DNA of 64,000 bases, taken from positions 62,001 through 126,000 of the forward strand of contig CAUBVH010000004.1 in the NCBI GenBank assembly GCA_958439425.1. The letters run 5' to 3'. Under the pieces are notes generated by a model. It worked only from the letters and a program-made list of their open reading frames with translations. It had not been told where the DNA came from and made no database searches. This DNA comes from an uncultured Collinsella sp. Its GTDB lineage: Bacteria; Actinomycetota; Coriobacteriia; Coriobacteriales; Coriobacteriaceae. Below, in pieces: positions 52,449-61,852 of this stretch. Position numbers and translations under genes: made by a program. The first letter of the stretch is position 1. Each line of letters begins with the position of its first letter.

Positions 52449-52533
52449 AAGTTTCCTGCTCTACAGTCCTGCGCAAGACGGAAAGCACTTAATGTGCTTT
52501 CCGTCTTGCGCAGGACTGTAGAGCAGGAAACTT
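52449..52533. repeat. 85-bp perfect palindrome (40-bp arms, 5-nt loop)
   Basis: The arms 52449-52488 and 52494-52533 are exact reverse complements over 40 bases, with the loop TTAAT. The outer ends are AAGTTTCCTG and CAGGAAACTT. It is not followed by a T-tract and contains no ORF. It could be a small non-autonomous mobile palindrome (MITE or REP type), or encode a double-stranded RNA processed by RNase III. The rest of the 52370-52751 gap holds the pnp terminator and an rnj leader without a clear promoter. Confidence 0.8.
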
Positions 52534-52751
52534 AGCCCGTGCCGGGCCCGCTGAGACCAGACCGGCGGGATAGACCAGTTCAGATGGGGCTTTGATGCAT
52601 GGGTGGTCTGTTGTTGTGCAAATGGGTATCATACTGTGGTAATTGCATCGACTCTGTGATGCATGTTTGTACGTTCCCGACGGTCGGTTTGCCAGAAGCG
52701 CCCCGTCGGTTGTTCCAGACCCGTTTCGAAGAAAGGAAACCACACTAACCT

Positions 52752-54422
52752 ATGGCAGCTAAAAAAACATCTCCCTTGAAGATCATCCCGCTCGGCGGTC
52801 TTGACGGCATCGGCAAGAACATGACGGTCTTCGAGTGCGGCGACGACATGGTGCTCGTCGACGCCGGTCTCATGTTCCCGGATGACTCCCAGCCCGGTAT
52901 CGACCTGGTGCTTCCCGACTACACCTATGTTCTAGAGAACGAGGAGAAGCTCCGCGGTATCGTCGTCACCCACGGCCACGAGGACCACACCGGTTCGCTT
53001 CCGTATCTGCTGCAGGACCTCAACAATAAGGTGCCCATCTTCTCGAGCAAGCTGACGCTTGGCTTTATCGAGGGCAAGCTTTCCGAGTTCCGCATCCGCG
53101 CACCCAAGTTCCGCGAGGTCAAGGGCGGCAGCCATGTCAACCTCGGCGGCATCTCGCTCGACTTCTTCTCGATGACGCACTCCATCCCCGGCGCTCTGGG
53201 CGTGTTCATTCGCACCAACCAGGGCACCGTTATGCACACCGGCGACTTTAAGCTCGACCAGACGCCCATCGACGGCGTCACGCCCGACTATGCCGCTATC
53301 AGCCGCTTTGCCAAGCAGGGCATCGACCTGCTGCTTTCCGACTCCACCAATGCCACGGTTCCCGGCTTTACCAAGTCCGAGGCCGAGGTTGGTCCCAACC
53401 TGCTGCACGCCATCAAGAACGCCCCGGGTCGCGTGTTCGTCGCATCGTTCTCGAGCCACATCCATCGTTTGCAGCAGATCTGCGATGCCGCCCGCAAGTG
53501 CGGCCGTAAGGTCGTTGTGACCGGTCGCTCCATGCTCACGAACACCCGCGTGGCGCGCGAGCTCGGTTATCTCAACATCGATGATGCCGATATCATCGAT
53601 GCCTTCGATATTGATAACCTGCCTGACGACAAGATCGTCGTCATGTGCACTGGTTCGCAGGGCGAGCCGCTGTCGGCCCTGTCCCGCATGGCCAATGGCG
53701 AGCACAAGACGCTCTCCATTCACGAGGGCGATACCGTTATCCTCTCGGCAACTCCTGTTCCCGGCAATGAGAAAGCCGTCCAGCAGGTCGTCAACAGCCT
53801 GGCCAAGCTCGGCTGCGACGTGTGGGATAAGAACCGCGCTCTCGTCCACGTCTCCGGTCACGGTAGCCAGGAGGAGCTCAAGCTCCTGATGGCCATGGCC
53901 AAGCCCACGTACTTTATGCCGGTTCACGGTGAGGCCGTGCATCTACGCGCCCATGCCCAGCTGGCCCGTAAGATGGGTCTCAAGGACGATCATATCTTTA
54001 TCCTCGATAACGGCGACACGCTCGAGATGCGCGGCGGTATCGTCAAACGCGGTACGCCCGTCGAGTCCGGCGTCGTCTATGTCGACGGCCTGCGCATCGG
54101 CGATACCGACCCCATCGTCCTACGCGATCGCCAGAAGCTCGCCAACGACGGTATGGTCACGGCCGTTGCCATCGTCTCGCTCAAGCACAAGAAGATCGAG
54201 GCCATCGAGTTCTCGGGCCGCGGTGTCTCGTTTGCCATCGACGACCAGTTCTCCGAGGATGCCTCCGCATCCATCATGAAGACGATCGAGAAGGGCAAGT
54301 TCAGCTTTACCAGCAGCGGCTCCGATGCCATTCGCAAGGCCGTGCGCGATTCGCTCTCCAACTTTATATGGAGCCGTACGCGCACCCGTCCGATGATCAT
54401 TCCGGTCGTCATGGAGGTTTAG
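52752..54422 (+). CDS. rnj: Ribonuclease J
   Basis: A metallo-beta-lactamase/beta-CASP nuclease with endo- and 5'-exonuclease activity. The 556-residue protein has VTHGHEDHTGSLPYLLQDL (zinc site), MHTGDFKLDQTPIDG, LLSDSTNATVPGFTKSE, the beta-CASP segment and HVSGHGSQEELKLLMAMAKP, and a C-terminal domain. The ATG at 52752 has AAAGGAA 13 nt upstream, a rather long spacing. ftsK starts 1 nt after its stop. It lies downstream of PNPase, another mRNA-decay enzyme. Confidence 0.96.
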   Translation: MAAKKTSPLKIIPLGGLDGIGKNMTVFECGDDMVLVDAGLMFPDDSQPGIDLVLPDYTYVLENEEKLRGIVVTHGHEDHTGSLPYLLQDLNNKVPIFSSKLTLGFIEGKLSEFRIRAPKFREVKGGSHVNLGGISLDFFSMTHSIPGALGVFIRTNQGTVMHTGDFKLDQTPIDGVTPDYAAISRFAKQGIDLLLSDSTNATVPGFTKSEAEVGPNLLHAIKNAPGRVFVASFSSHIHRLQQICDAARKCGRKVVVTGRSMLTNTRVARELGYLNIDDADIIDAFDIDNLPDDKIVVMCTGSQGEPLSALSRMANGEHKTLSIHEGDTVILSATPVPGNEKAVQQVVNSLAKLGCDVWDKNRALVHVSGHGSQEELKLLMAMAKPTYFMPVHGEAVHLRAHAQLARKMGLKDDHIFILDNGDTLEMRGGIVKRGTPVESGVVYVDGLRIGDTDPIVLRDRQKLANDGMVTAVAIVSLKHKKIEAIEFSGRGVSFAIDDQFSEDASASIMKTIEKGKFSFTSSGSDAIRKAVRDSLSNFIWSRTRTRPMIIPVVMEV

Positions 54423-54423
54423 T

Positions 54424-57201
54424 TTGGCGCGCGGATCTGCACAAAACGCCAAGGGCAATAAAGCCAACAACCAGCCGGCATCTGCTAAGGGTGCCGGTTC
54501 CCATCTGCGTGCCAATAAGGGCCACGAGGCCGAGTTCGATGAGTTCGAGCCTCTGGTCGAGCCCTCGGCCAATCGCGATATCGCCGGCGTGGTCATCGCC
54601 GTTTTGGCGATTGCGTCCTTCATTGCCGTGATTTCCCCGGCAACGGCGCCCGTGACGGCCGCTGTTGCCGGTTTCTACCACCTGGGCTTTGGTCTGGGCG
54701 CCTACGTGCTGCCGATCGTCATCTTGCTGTTTGCCGCCACGCTCTTTTTGGGTGAGGACTCGCCGCTCAACGTGCGCTCTGTTGCGGGCGGCGCCTTGGT
54801 CTTTATCGCCGTCGTCTCCATTCTTTCGCTGATGGTGCCGGGCACGAGCGATTCGTGCGACCTTATGTTTACGCCGCAGAACCTTTCCGTGTCGGGCGGC
54901 TACATTGGCGCCTTTATCGCAAGTGCCTTGCAAAACGCCCTGGGTAAACCTATCGCCATGGTTGTCTTGCTGGGGCTTGTCGTCGTTGGTTTGGTCATTA
55001 TCGGCTTTTCGGTGGGTGGCGTTTTGCGCTCCGCACGCGATCGCGCTGCCGATTTTGCCGAGCGTCGACGTGCCGATGTCAATGCGAGCCCGTGGGGCGA
55101 TGAAGAGGCCCTGTCTGTTCCCGGCGTCGCTCGTCCGCACCTGAGCATTTTGCGCCAGAAGGGGACTGACGCCGCGGTGACCACGGTCATGGGTGGCGAT
55201 GTCGACCCGGTTTTGGATGACGACGAGGACGATGACCCGTTTGTCGGCGTATCCGAGTCGGTTGAAGCCGAGCGGGCCAAGACCACGCTGCTGCCGCGCC
55301 GTCATGCCAAGAAGGGCAAGACGGTTCCCAAGCTCAATACGAGTGAGCCCGACCCGTCTTGGTCCGATAGCGAGATTGAGCTCACCGAGGGCGATGACGA
55401 GGACGACGAGGCTCCGATTGAGACCGCAAAGACAACTTTGCTGCCGCGTCGCCATGCAAAGCGCGGCCAGGTCACCGGACAGCTTTCGATGGAGGACGAT
55501 CCGGACAAGGTTGACGAGTCCGAGCCGCCGTTTTCCGTGAATCCCGTCTCGGCCGCACCTCAGATTCCCGACTTCCTGAAGCATCCCAAGGTTGCCGATG
55601 CGCCTGCCACGAGTGCTATCGAATCGGCTGCGGCTCGTGATGGGGGAGTGGACGACGGCGCCGCAGATAACGAGGGCGAAGAGGAGGACGGCCTCAAGCT
55701 TCCGCCGCTCGAAATCCTGCATGCCAACCCGCAGTCGGCTTCCGCTGCGTCTTCGGACAAGGAGCTGGAGCAGACCGCTGAGTCACTGCAATCCACCTTG
55801 CTTGAGTTTGGCCGCAGTGCCCGCGTGGTCGGCTGGATCGCCGGCCCCACGGTGACGACCTTTAAGCTGCAGCCCGGTGAGGGCGAGCGTGTGAGCAAAA
55901 TCTCGAGCCTCGAGGACGATATTGCGCTTTCGCTCGCCGCCCAGTCGGTTCGTATCTTTGCCCCGATCCCCGGCACCTCGCTCGTGGGCATCGAGATTCC
56001 CAACCGCAAGCGCCAGAACGTCAATCTGGGCGACGTGCTGCCCTATGTGAAGGGCGGTCCGCTCGAGCTTGCCATCGGCCGCGACGCCGAGGGCACGCCG
56101 GTCGTCGCCGACCTCGCCAAGATGCCTCACCTGTTGATCGCCGGTACGACCGGTTCTGGTAAGTCGGTGATGATCAATTCCATCATCACGACCTTGCTCA
56201 TGCGCGCCCTTCCCGAGGACGTTCGCCTGATCATGGTCGACCCCAAGCGCGTCGAGCTTGCGGGCTATAACGGTCTGCCGCATCTCTATGTGCCCGTGGT
56301 GACCGAGCCCAAGCAGGCCGCGAGCGCTCTGCAATGGGCTGTGTCCGAGATGGAGCGTCGCCTGAAGGTCTTCGAGCGTCTCAACGTGCGTAAGATCTCG
56401 ACCTATAACGAAAAGCAGGCCGCCGGCGAGTTTGAGCATTACGACAACCCGCCGCAAAAGATGCCCTACCTGGTCATTATCATTGACGAGCTCTCTGACC
56501 TGATGATGGTCGCCGGTAAGGATGTCGAGGCCTCGATCGTGCGTATTGCACAGCTGGGCCGCGCCGCCGGTATTCACCTTATCGTTGCCACGCAGCGCCC
56601 CAGCTCCAACGTGGTGACGGGCCTTATCAAGGCCAACATCACCAACCGTATCGCCTTTAACGTCGCCACGGGCATCGACTCGCGCGTCATCATCGACCAG
56701 ATGGGTGCCGAGAAGCTCACCGGTTTGGGCGACATGCTGTTCTCCAAGGTCGACTGGGGCAAGCCCCGCCGTATCCAGGGCTGCTTTGTCTCGGACGACG
56801 AAATCAACGAGATTGTCGAGTTCGTCAAGTCGCAGAGCGAGCCCGACTACCACGAGGAGATTCTGTCCGCCGTGGCGCCCGCTTCCATGTCCATGGCTGG
56901 TGGCGGCGGCATTGTCCGCACCGGAGTCGCCGAGCCGCAAGACGATGATCCGCTCATTTGGGAAGCCGCCCATATTGTGGTGGAATCGCAGCTTGGCTCC
57001 ACATCTGGCCTGCAACGCCGCCTGAAGGTTGGCTATGCGCGTGCCGGGCGTATTATGGACATGCTGGAAGAAAAGGGTGTCGTCGGCCCGCCCGACGGTT
57101 CCAAGCCGCGCGAGGTCCTGTTGGACGAGGAGGGGCTTGCCGCGCTGGAATCTGTCGACGCCGAGATGGCACGTGAAGATCGTGAGTTTGGAGGATTCTG
57201 A
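54424..57201 (+). CDS. ftsK: DNA translocase FtsK/SpoIIIE
   Basis: A hexameric DNA pump that clears chromosomes from the septum and activates Xer recombination at dif. The 925-residue protein has four N-terminal membrane helices (about residues 55-210), a long acidic linker containing two near-identical copies of the motif KTTLLPRRHAK, the motor with LIAGTTGSGKSVMINSIITT and VIIIDELSDLMMVAGKDVE, and a C-terminal gamma domain (QRRLKVGYARAGRIMDMLEE). The start is TTG at 54424. xerC is also in this window. Confidence 0.96.
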   Translation: MARGSAQNAKGNKANNQPASAKGAGSHLRANKGHEAEFDEFEPLVEPSANRDIAGVVIAVLAIASFIAVISPATAPVTAAVAGFYHLGFGLGAYVLPIVILLFAATLFLGEDSPLNVRSVAGGALVFIAVVSILSLMVPGTSDSCDLMFTPQNLSVSGGYIGAFIASALQNALGKPIAMVVLLGLVVVGLVIIGFSVGGVLRSARDRAADFAERRRADVNASPWGDEEALSVPGVARPHLSILRQKGTDAAVTTVMGGDVDPVLDDDEDDDPFVGVSESVEAERAKTTLLPRRHAKKGKTVPKLNTSEPDPSWSDSEIELTEGDDEDDEAPIETAKTTLLPRRHAKRGQVTGQLSMEDDPDKVDESEPPFSVNPVSAAPQIPDFLKHPKVADAPATSAIESAAARDGGVDDGAADNEGEEEDGLKLPPLEILHANPQSASAASSDKELEQTAESLQSTLLEFGRSARVVGWIAGPTVTTFKLQPGEGERVSKISSLEDDIALSLAAQSVRIFAPIPGTSLVGIEIPNRKRQNVNLGDVLPYVKGGPLELAIGRDAEGTPVVADLAKMPHLLIAGTTGSGKSVMINSIITTLLMRALPEDVRLIMVDPKRVELAGYNGLPHLYVPVVTEPKQAASALQWAVSEMERRLKVFERLNVRKISTYNEKQAAGEFEHYDNPPQKMPYLVIIIDELSDLMMVAGKDVEASIVRIAQLGRAAGIHLIVATQRPSSNVVTGLIKANITNRIAFNVATGIDSRVIIDQMGAEKLTGLGDMLFSKVDWGKPRRIQGCFVSDDEINEIVEFVKSQSEPDYHEEILSAVAPASMSMAGGGGIVRTGVAEPQDDDPLIWEAAHIVVESQLGSTSGLQRRLKVGYARAGRIMDMLEEKGVVGPPDGSKPREVLLDEEGLAALESVDAEMAREDREFGGF

Positions 57202-58712
57202 TGGCTGCACGCTTTGGTGACATGCTGCTCGAGCAGCGTCGCCGAATGGGCCTTTCCATTCAGCAGGTCGCCAACACCATCAAAATCAGGCCGCAGATCA
57301 TCGAGTTTTTCGAGACCGGTAACTTTGCTTCGATGCCGCCGCGCGGCTATGCGCAGGGCATGATTTCGAGCTATGCTCGCTTTTTGGGCCTCAATCCACG
57401 CGAGGTCGTCAATGCCTACTTTGACGAGCTGATGGCATACGAGCGCGAGACGTCGCAGCAGGGCGGCCGTTTTCAGGACGCCGCCGGCTATGTCAATTCG
57501 CGTTCCTCTGTCGATAACGGGCGCTTCCTGATGGTTCAGGGCGGTCGTTCGACCCGCTATGGACAGCGTCCTCAGCAGGCCGGTTATATTACCGAGACGG
57601 GTTCGGGCGAGGAGATTCGCTCGCAGCGTGACCGGTTCCGCAGTACGCCGATGCCCGAGGACCGTGCGCTTCCCGCTGCCCGCGGCGTGGCGCGTGACCC
57701 TCGTGCCGGCTACGGCGACGGCGGCTATTCCGATCGCGGTCACCGTGGTATCTCCACCGGACGCTCTCGCAGTGGCTATGCGGACGCCGATACCACGCAG
57801 GTGACGCCGCGTCTTCGCTCTCAATCACAGCCGTATGGCCAGCGCTCTTCGGCTCCGCGTGCGGGCCAGCGTGGCTATCAAGGCCGCGGTGAACTTGCGC
57901 CCCGATCGGGTCAGCGCAGCCTTCAGGGCCAGGGTGGCTATTGCGGCCGTTCCGATAGCAATCGTGGTCGTATGCCTCAGGGAGGCGGCCGCAGCAGTTC
58001 CAGTCGTGGACGCGGCGGTTCCCGTGCTCCTCAAAACAACGGGCTCGATCCGCGTATCGTCTACGCAGGTATCGGTGCCGTGGCGTTGCTGCTGATCGTG
58101 CTCATCGTGGTACTTCTGCGCGGCTGCGCATCTTCGACGCCCGAGACCACGCCCGAGACGCCCGCTGTTACCAAGACGACGACCAAGAAGTCTTCTAAGA
58201 AGACCGAAACGGTCGACGAGGACGAAGACACCGATGAGGCGACGGATGAGTCGACTGATTCGGACGCCGCCAAGACGACGGCCAAGAAGGAAGAGAACGA
58301 GGTCACAAAGGTTAAGGTCTCCGTTGCCAAGGGAAAGACCGCGTGGATTGAGGTCAAGGTCGACGGAAAGTCGGTCTATGGCGCTCAGGCGACTGGCCCC
58401 TTTGAGCAGGAGTACACGCCCGAGTCCTCGATCGAGATCACCACGTCCAAGCCTTCCGATGTCACCGTTACCAAGAACGGCGAAAAGGTCCGTTACGATA
58501 CCAAGACCTCGGGCGTGGCGCGTGTGACGATCACCGTTCCCAAGAAGGAGACGACTGATTCCGAGAATGGTGAAAGTTCTGATGGTACCGACACCACCGA
58601 TGGTACCGACACCACCGACGGCACCGATGCCCAGTCCACGGATGGCTCCGATACTGCAACTGACGGCCAGACGCCCGCCGATTCTACCGACTATTCGTAC
58701 GATAGCTACTAA
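57201..58712 (+). CDS. RodZ-like helix-turn-helix membrane protein
   Basis: The 503-residue protein has an N-terminal HTH like RodZ (MLLEQRRRMGLSIQQVANTI, MPPRGYAQGMISSYARFLGL) and a disordered Arg/Gly/Ser linker (about residues 85-275). One membrane helix follows (VYAGIGAVALLLIVLIVVLL), then an extracytoplasmic beta domain of DUF4115 type. The Asp/Thr/Ser-rich tail has a tandem 18-bp repeat (58581-58616, DGTDTT). RodZ links MreB to cell-wall growth, but MreB interaction is not shown here. The ATG at 57201 overlaps the ftsK TGA, so both are expressed together. Confidence 0.82.
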   Translation: MAARFGDMLLEQRRRMGLSIQQVANTIKIRPQIIEFFETGNFASMPPRGYAQGMISSYARFLGLNPREVVNAYFDELMAYERETSQQGGRFQDAAGYVNSRSSVDNGRFLMVQGGRSTRYGQRPQQAGYITETGSGEEIRSQRDRFRSTPMPEDRALPAARGVARDPRAGYGDGGYSDRGHRGISTGRSRSGYADADTTQVTPRLRSQSQPYGQRSSAPRAGQRGYQGRGELAPRSGQRSLQGQGGYCGRSDSNRGRMPQGGGRSSSSRGRGGSRAPQNNGLDPRIVYAGIGAVALLLIVLIVVLLRGCASSTPETTPETPAVTKTTTKKSSKKTETVDEDEDTDEATDESTDSDAAKTTAKKEENEVTKVKVSVAKGKTAWIEVKVDGKSVYGAQATGPFEQEYTPESSIEITTSKPSDVTVTKNGEKVRYDTKTSGVARVTITVPKKETTDSENGESSDGTDTTDGTDTTDGTDAQSTDGSDTATDGQTPADSTDYSYDSY

Positions 58713-58738
58713 GCCGCTCGTACGCGAAAGGAAACATC

Positions 58739-59236
58739 ATGGCTAAAGATTCCAGCTTCGACGTCGTGTCCGAGGTTAACATGCAAGAGGTCGACAACGC
58801 CTTCCAGCAGACCACGCGCGAGATTTCCCAGCGCTATGACCTGAAGGATTCCGGCGCCACGATCGAGCTTTCGAAGGGCGACAAGCTCTTTACGATCAAC
58901 GCCCCGGCCGACTTTGTCTCCAAGCAGATCATCGATGTCCTGAGCTCCAAGCTCATCAAGCGCGGCATCGACCTCAAGGCTGTCTCGTGGGATGCTCCGC
59001 AGGCGGCATCGGGCGGCACCGTGCGCGTGCTCGGTCATATCGTCGAGGGTATCGACCAGGCGACCGCCAAGAAGATCAATAAGGACATCAAGGACCAAAA
59101 GCTCAAGGTCAAGGTGACCATCGAGGCCGACAAGCTGCGTGTTTCCTCTGCTTCGAAGGACGCGTTGCAGACCGTGATCCAGTTCCTGCGCGACCAGGAC
59201 TACGGCCAGCCGCTGCAGTTCACCAACTACCGCTAA
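58739..59236 (+). CDS. yajQ: YajQ family nucleotide-binding protein (UPF0234)
   Basis: The 165-residue protein begins MAKDSSFDVVSEVNMQEVDN and has two ferredoxin-like repeats, with QRYDLKDSGATIELSKGDK and the C-terminal RVSSASKDALQTVIQFLRDQ. Members bind nucleic acid or cyclic di-GMP in some species; the role here is unknown. The ATG at 58739 follows GAAAGGAAA. It stands between the RodZ-like gene and rimO, spaced by 26 and 27 nt. Confidence 0.92.
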   Translation: MAKDSSFDVVSEVNMQEVDNAFQQTTREISQRYDLKDSGATIELSKGDKLFTINAPADFVSKQIIDVLSSKLIKRGIDLKAVSWDAPQAASGGTVRVLGHIVEGIDQATAKKINKDIKDQKLKVKVTIEADKLRVSSASKDALQTVIQFLRDQDYGQPLQFTNYR

Positions 59237-59263
59237 TATCATTCGAAAGGACCGCTCTTCAAC

Positions 59264-60613
59264 ATGGATACACCGTTGGGCTCCGTGCTCTACATCACCC
59301 TCGGGTGCGCTAAGAACGAGGTTGACACCGATCGCATGCGTTCTCTTTTGACCGCCGCAGGCTACGAGGAGGCATTCGATCCGCAGGATGCCGATATCGC
59401 TATCGTCAACACATGCTCGTTCTTGGCCTCCGCAACGTCTGAGAGCATCGAGACCACTCTCGAGCTCGCCAACGAGGTGCAGGACGGCGTTCGCTCCTGC
59501 CCCATCGTCATGTGCGGTTGCGTGCCGTCGCGCTACGGCGATGACCTGCCCGACGAGCTGCCCGAGGTCGCTGCCTTTGTAAAGGCCGACGAAGAGGACG
59601 GCATCGTGGCGGTCATCGACGGCGTGCTGGGTATCGAGCGCGAGATTGCCGCCTATATTCCTCAGGTCAAGCGTACCGTCGAGGGTGCGGTCGCCTACGT
59701 GAAGATCTCCGATGGCTGCAATCGCTTCTGCAGCTTCTGCATGATCCCCTACATTCGCGGTCGCTATCATTCTCGCAATGCTGAGAGCATTATCTCGGAG
59801 GTGCGCGACCTGGTCGCAGGCGGTGTGCGCGAGATCGTGCTGATCGGTCAGGATACGGGTATCTGGGGCAGCGACTTTGCCGATGAGGACATAGCCGAGG
59901 GCTCGCCGCGCAATCTGGCTCAGCTGTTGCGCGCCGTCGCCGAGGCTGTGCGTCCGCAGAACGTTTGGGTGCGCGTGCTCTATCTGCAGCCCGAGGGCAT
60001 GACCGACGAGCTTATCGATACGATTCGCGATACGCCCGAGGTGCTGCCTTATATCGATATCCCCGTGCAGCACTGCGACGCGCGCATCCTCAAGGCTATG
60101 CGCCGTTCTGGTTCGCGCCAGGAGCTCGAGGACCTGTTCCGTGATCTGCGTGAGCGTATCCCCGGCATTGTGATCCGTTCCACAGCCATGGTCGGCTTCC
60201 CGACCGAGACCGACGACGAGTTCCGCGACCTTATCGACTTTATGGACACCGTCGGCTTTGACTACACGAGCGTCTTTGCCTACTCGCAGGAGGAGGGCAG
60301 CCTGGCCGCTAAGATGGAGGGTCAGGTCGATGAGGAGGTCAAGCTCGAGCGCGCCCAGGAGGCCATGGACCTGGCCGAGTCGCTCGGTTTTGCCGCCACC
60401 GCCGCACATGTGGGCGAGCGCGCCCAGGTGATCGTCGACGGCATCGAGGAGACCGAGGACGGCGCCGAGCTGATCGGCCATGCTTGGTTCCAGGCGCCCG
60501 ATTCCGATGGCGCGGTGCACTTGGACGCCAGCGAGGCGTCCGTGGGCGATATTCTGACGGTCGAGTTTACCGATAGCTTCTGCTATGAGCTTATCGGCCA
60601 TGTTGTGGAGTAG
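59264..60613 (+). CDS. rimO: Ribosomal protein S12 methylthiotransferase RimO
   Basis: A radical-SAM enzyme that adds a methylthio group to an Asp of S12. The 449-residue protein has YITLGCAKNEVDTDRMRSLL, VNTCSFL, VMCGCVPSRYG (N-terminal cluster), CNRFCSFCMIP (SAM cluster), LYLQPEGMTDELID and a C-terminal TRAM domain ending FTDSFCYELIGHVVE. The LGCAKNEVD start is typical of RimO, not MiaB. pgsA follows 9 nt later, as in many genomes. Confidence 0.96.
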   Translation: MDTPLGSVLYITLGCAKNEVDTDRMRSLLTAAGYEEAFDPQDADIAIVNTCSFLASATSESIETTLELANEVQDGVRSCPIVMCGCVPSRYGDDLPDELPEVAAFVKADEEDGIVAVIDGVLGIEREIAAYIPQVKRTVEGAVAYVKISDGCNRFCSFCMIPYIRGRYHSRNAESIISEVRDLVAGGVREIVLIGQDTGIWGSDFADEDIAEGSPRNLAQLLRAVAEAVRPQNVWVRVLYLQPEGMTDELIDTIRDTPEVLPYIDIPVQHCDARILKAMRRSGSRQELEDLFRDLRERIPGIVIRSTAMVGFPTETDDEFRDLIDFMDTVGFDYTSVFAYSQEEGSLAAKMEGQVDEEVKLERAQEAMDLAESLGFAATAAHVGERAQVIVDGIEETEDGAELIGHAWFQAPDSDGAVHLDASEASVGDILTVEFTDSFCYELIGHVVE

Positions 60614-60622
60614 GAGAGCATC

Positions 60623-61261
60623 GTGGCAAACGAGAGCAATAAGGAACTGACGAGTGTTTGGACGCCCGCCAACATCGTGACGTGTGTGCGCATCGTCTTT
60701 ATCCCGGTGTTCATGATCGTGTCGGCGCTTTCTCACACGAGTGTTGCCGGTACAGATTGGAGCACCTTCGACGGCCCGCTCGCCGCTGCAGCCTTCATTC
60801 TGTATGTTATCCTGTCGTGCACCGATAAGGTCGACGGTTATCTGGCGCGTTCGCGCAATGAGATTACCGACTTCGGTAAATTCTTGGACCCCATTGCCGA
60901 CAAGCTGCTCGTGTTCTCGGCCTTGCTGCTGTTCTTGGACTTTGGCGCCGTGTCGGTTTGGTCCGTGTTCATCATCTTGTTCCGCGAGCTGTTGGTAAGC
61001 GCCCTGCGCATGGTTGCGAGTGCCGCCGGCGTGGTCGTTGCCGCCGATAAGCTTGGCAAGTACAAGACGGCGACCACGATGGTCTCCATCTGCGGTTACC
61101 TGTGCGTCTTTGCGATGGCCGGCTTGCACCATGGCCCGCTGGCGCTGACGCTCGGCATCTACTCGGTGTCGCGCTTCCTGTACGCCGTTGCCGTTGTCCT
61201 GACCGTTATCTCGGGCGCCCAGTACTTCTGGAACTGCCGCAAGATCGTCTTTTCGGTCTAG
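60623..61261 (+). CDS. pgsA: CDP-diacylglycerol-glycerol-3-phosphate 3-phosphatidyltransferase
   Basis: Makes phosphatidylglycerol phosphate from CDP-DAG. The 212-residue protein has about five membrane helices and the family signature TDKVDGYLARSRNEITDFGK followed by FLDPIADK (DG..AR..G..D..D). The start is GTG at 60623 with TAGGAG upstream. It begins MANESNKELTSVWTPANIVT. Linked to cdsA (13359) by substrate, and to rimO and cinA by position. Confidence 0.95.
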   Translation: MANESNKELTSVWTPANIVTCVRIVFIPVFMIVSALSHTSVAGTDWSTFDGPLAAAAFILYVILSCTDKVDGYLARSRNEITDFGKFLDPIADKLLVFSALLLFLDFGAVSVWSVFIILFRELLVSALRMVASAAGVVVAADKLGKYKTATTMVSICGYLCVFAMAGLHHGPLALTLGIYSVSRFLYAVAVVLTVISGAQYFWNCRKIVFSV

Positions 61262-61273
61262 GTTCTGGTGGGT

Positions 61274-61804
61274 ATGACGGACTCTTTTGAGCAGATTTCC
61301 GCACATAACGAGGAGCTGGCGCGTCATATTGTCGAGCGCGCGAGCGTTCGGGGCGTGACGGTTTCGACGGCTGAGTCGCTGACAGCAGGTATGATTGCCT
61401 CGACGATTGCCGATATCCCGGGCGCCTCGGCGGTGCTGCGTGGCGGTGCGGTGACCTACTGCGATGAGATCAAGCATCGCGTTTTGGGTGTTGATCAGGA
61501 GACGCTCGACCGCTATACCGCGGTGTCGCATCAGACCGCGCGCGAGATGGCGGCGCGTTCGCTGGAGCTGTACCAGAGCGATATTGCAGTGAGCGCAACG
61601 GGTTATGCCGGCCCCGGCGGCGGCACTGAGGACGATCCGGCTGGCACTTTCTATATTGGCTGGGCGTATCGCGCGGCTGATGGGGAAGTGCCGGTCGTGG
61701 ACTCTGTGCGCTGCCACTATGAGGGCGACCGTTCGTGTGTTCGTGCCCATGCGGTCGCGGAGGCATTGGGACGCATTGCCCTTGTGCTTAACTCTATGGA
61801 ATAG
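61274..61804 (+). CDS. cinA: CinA C-terminal-type nicotinamide-nucleotide amidase (PncC)
   Basis: The 176-residue protein is only the CinA C-terminal domain: VTVSTAESLTAGMIASTIAD, VLRGGAVTYCDEIKHRVLGV, SATGYAGPGGGTEDDPAGTF. This domain deamidates nicotinamide mononucleotide. The N-terminal MoaB-like part is absent, a common short form. The ATG at 61274 is preferred over the GTG at 61268, though neither has a strong ribosome site. Its position just upstream of recA is conserved in competent Gram-positives, where cinA-recA is competence-induced. Confidence 0.93.
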   Translation: MTDSFEQISAHNEELARHIVERASVRGVTVSTAESLTAGMIASTIADIPGASAVLRGGAVTYCDEIKHRVLGVDQETLDRYTAVSHQTAREMAARSLELYQSDIAVSATGYAGPGGGTEDDPAGTFYIGWAYRAADGEVPVVDSVRCHYEGDRSCVRAHAVAEALGRIALVLNSME

Positions 61805-61811
61805 ACGTGTT

Positions 61812-61835
61812 TTAAGGGGCCTTCGGGCCCCTTAA
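61812..61835 (+). terminator. Terminator after cinA
   Basis: TTAAGGGGCC (61812-61821) and GGCCCCTTAA (61826-61835) pair perfectly around a TTCG loop. No T-tract follows, so some read-through to recA is possible. Confidence 0.6.
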
Positions 61836-61852
61836 TTGTGGAGATAGGGACC
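61834..61852 (+). repeat. Dispersed repeat AATTGTGGAGAYAGGGACC, copy 2
   Basis: Matches 3922-3940 at 18 of 19 bases. It starts inside the cinA terminator arm and lies about 99 bp upstream of the TTTGGT array. Confidence 0.5.

Noticed and set aside
52370..52751. A hidden gene or tRNA in the pnp-rnj gap
   Set aside because: No frame with a ribosome site and no cloverleaf was found; the palindrome arms explain the structure.
58709..61750. A 1013-codon minus-strand frame opposite yajQ, rimO, pgsA and cinA
   Set aside because: Antisense shadow of four conserved genes; composition and lack of motifs argue against coding.
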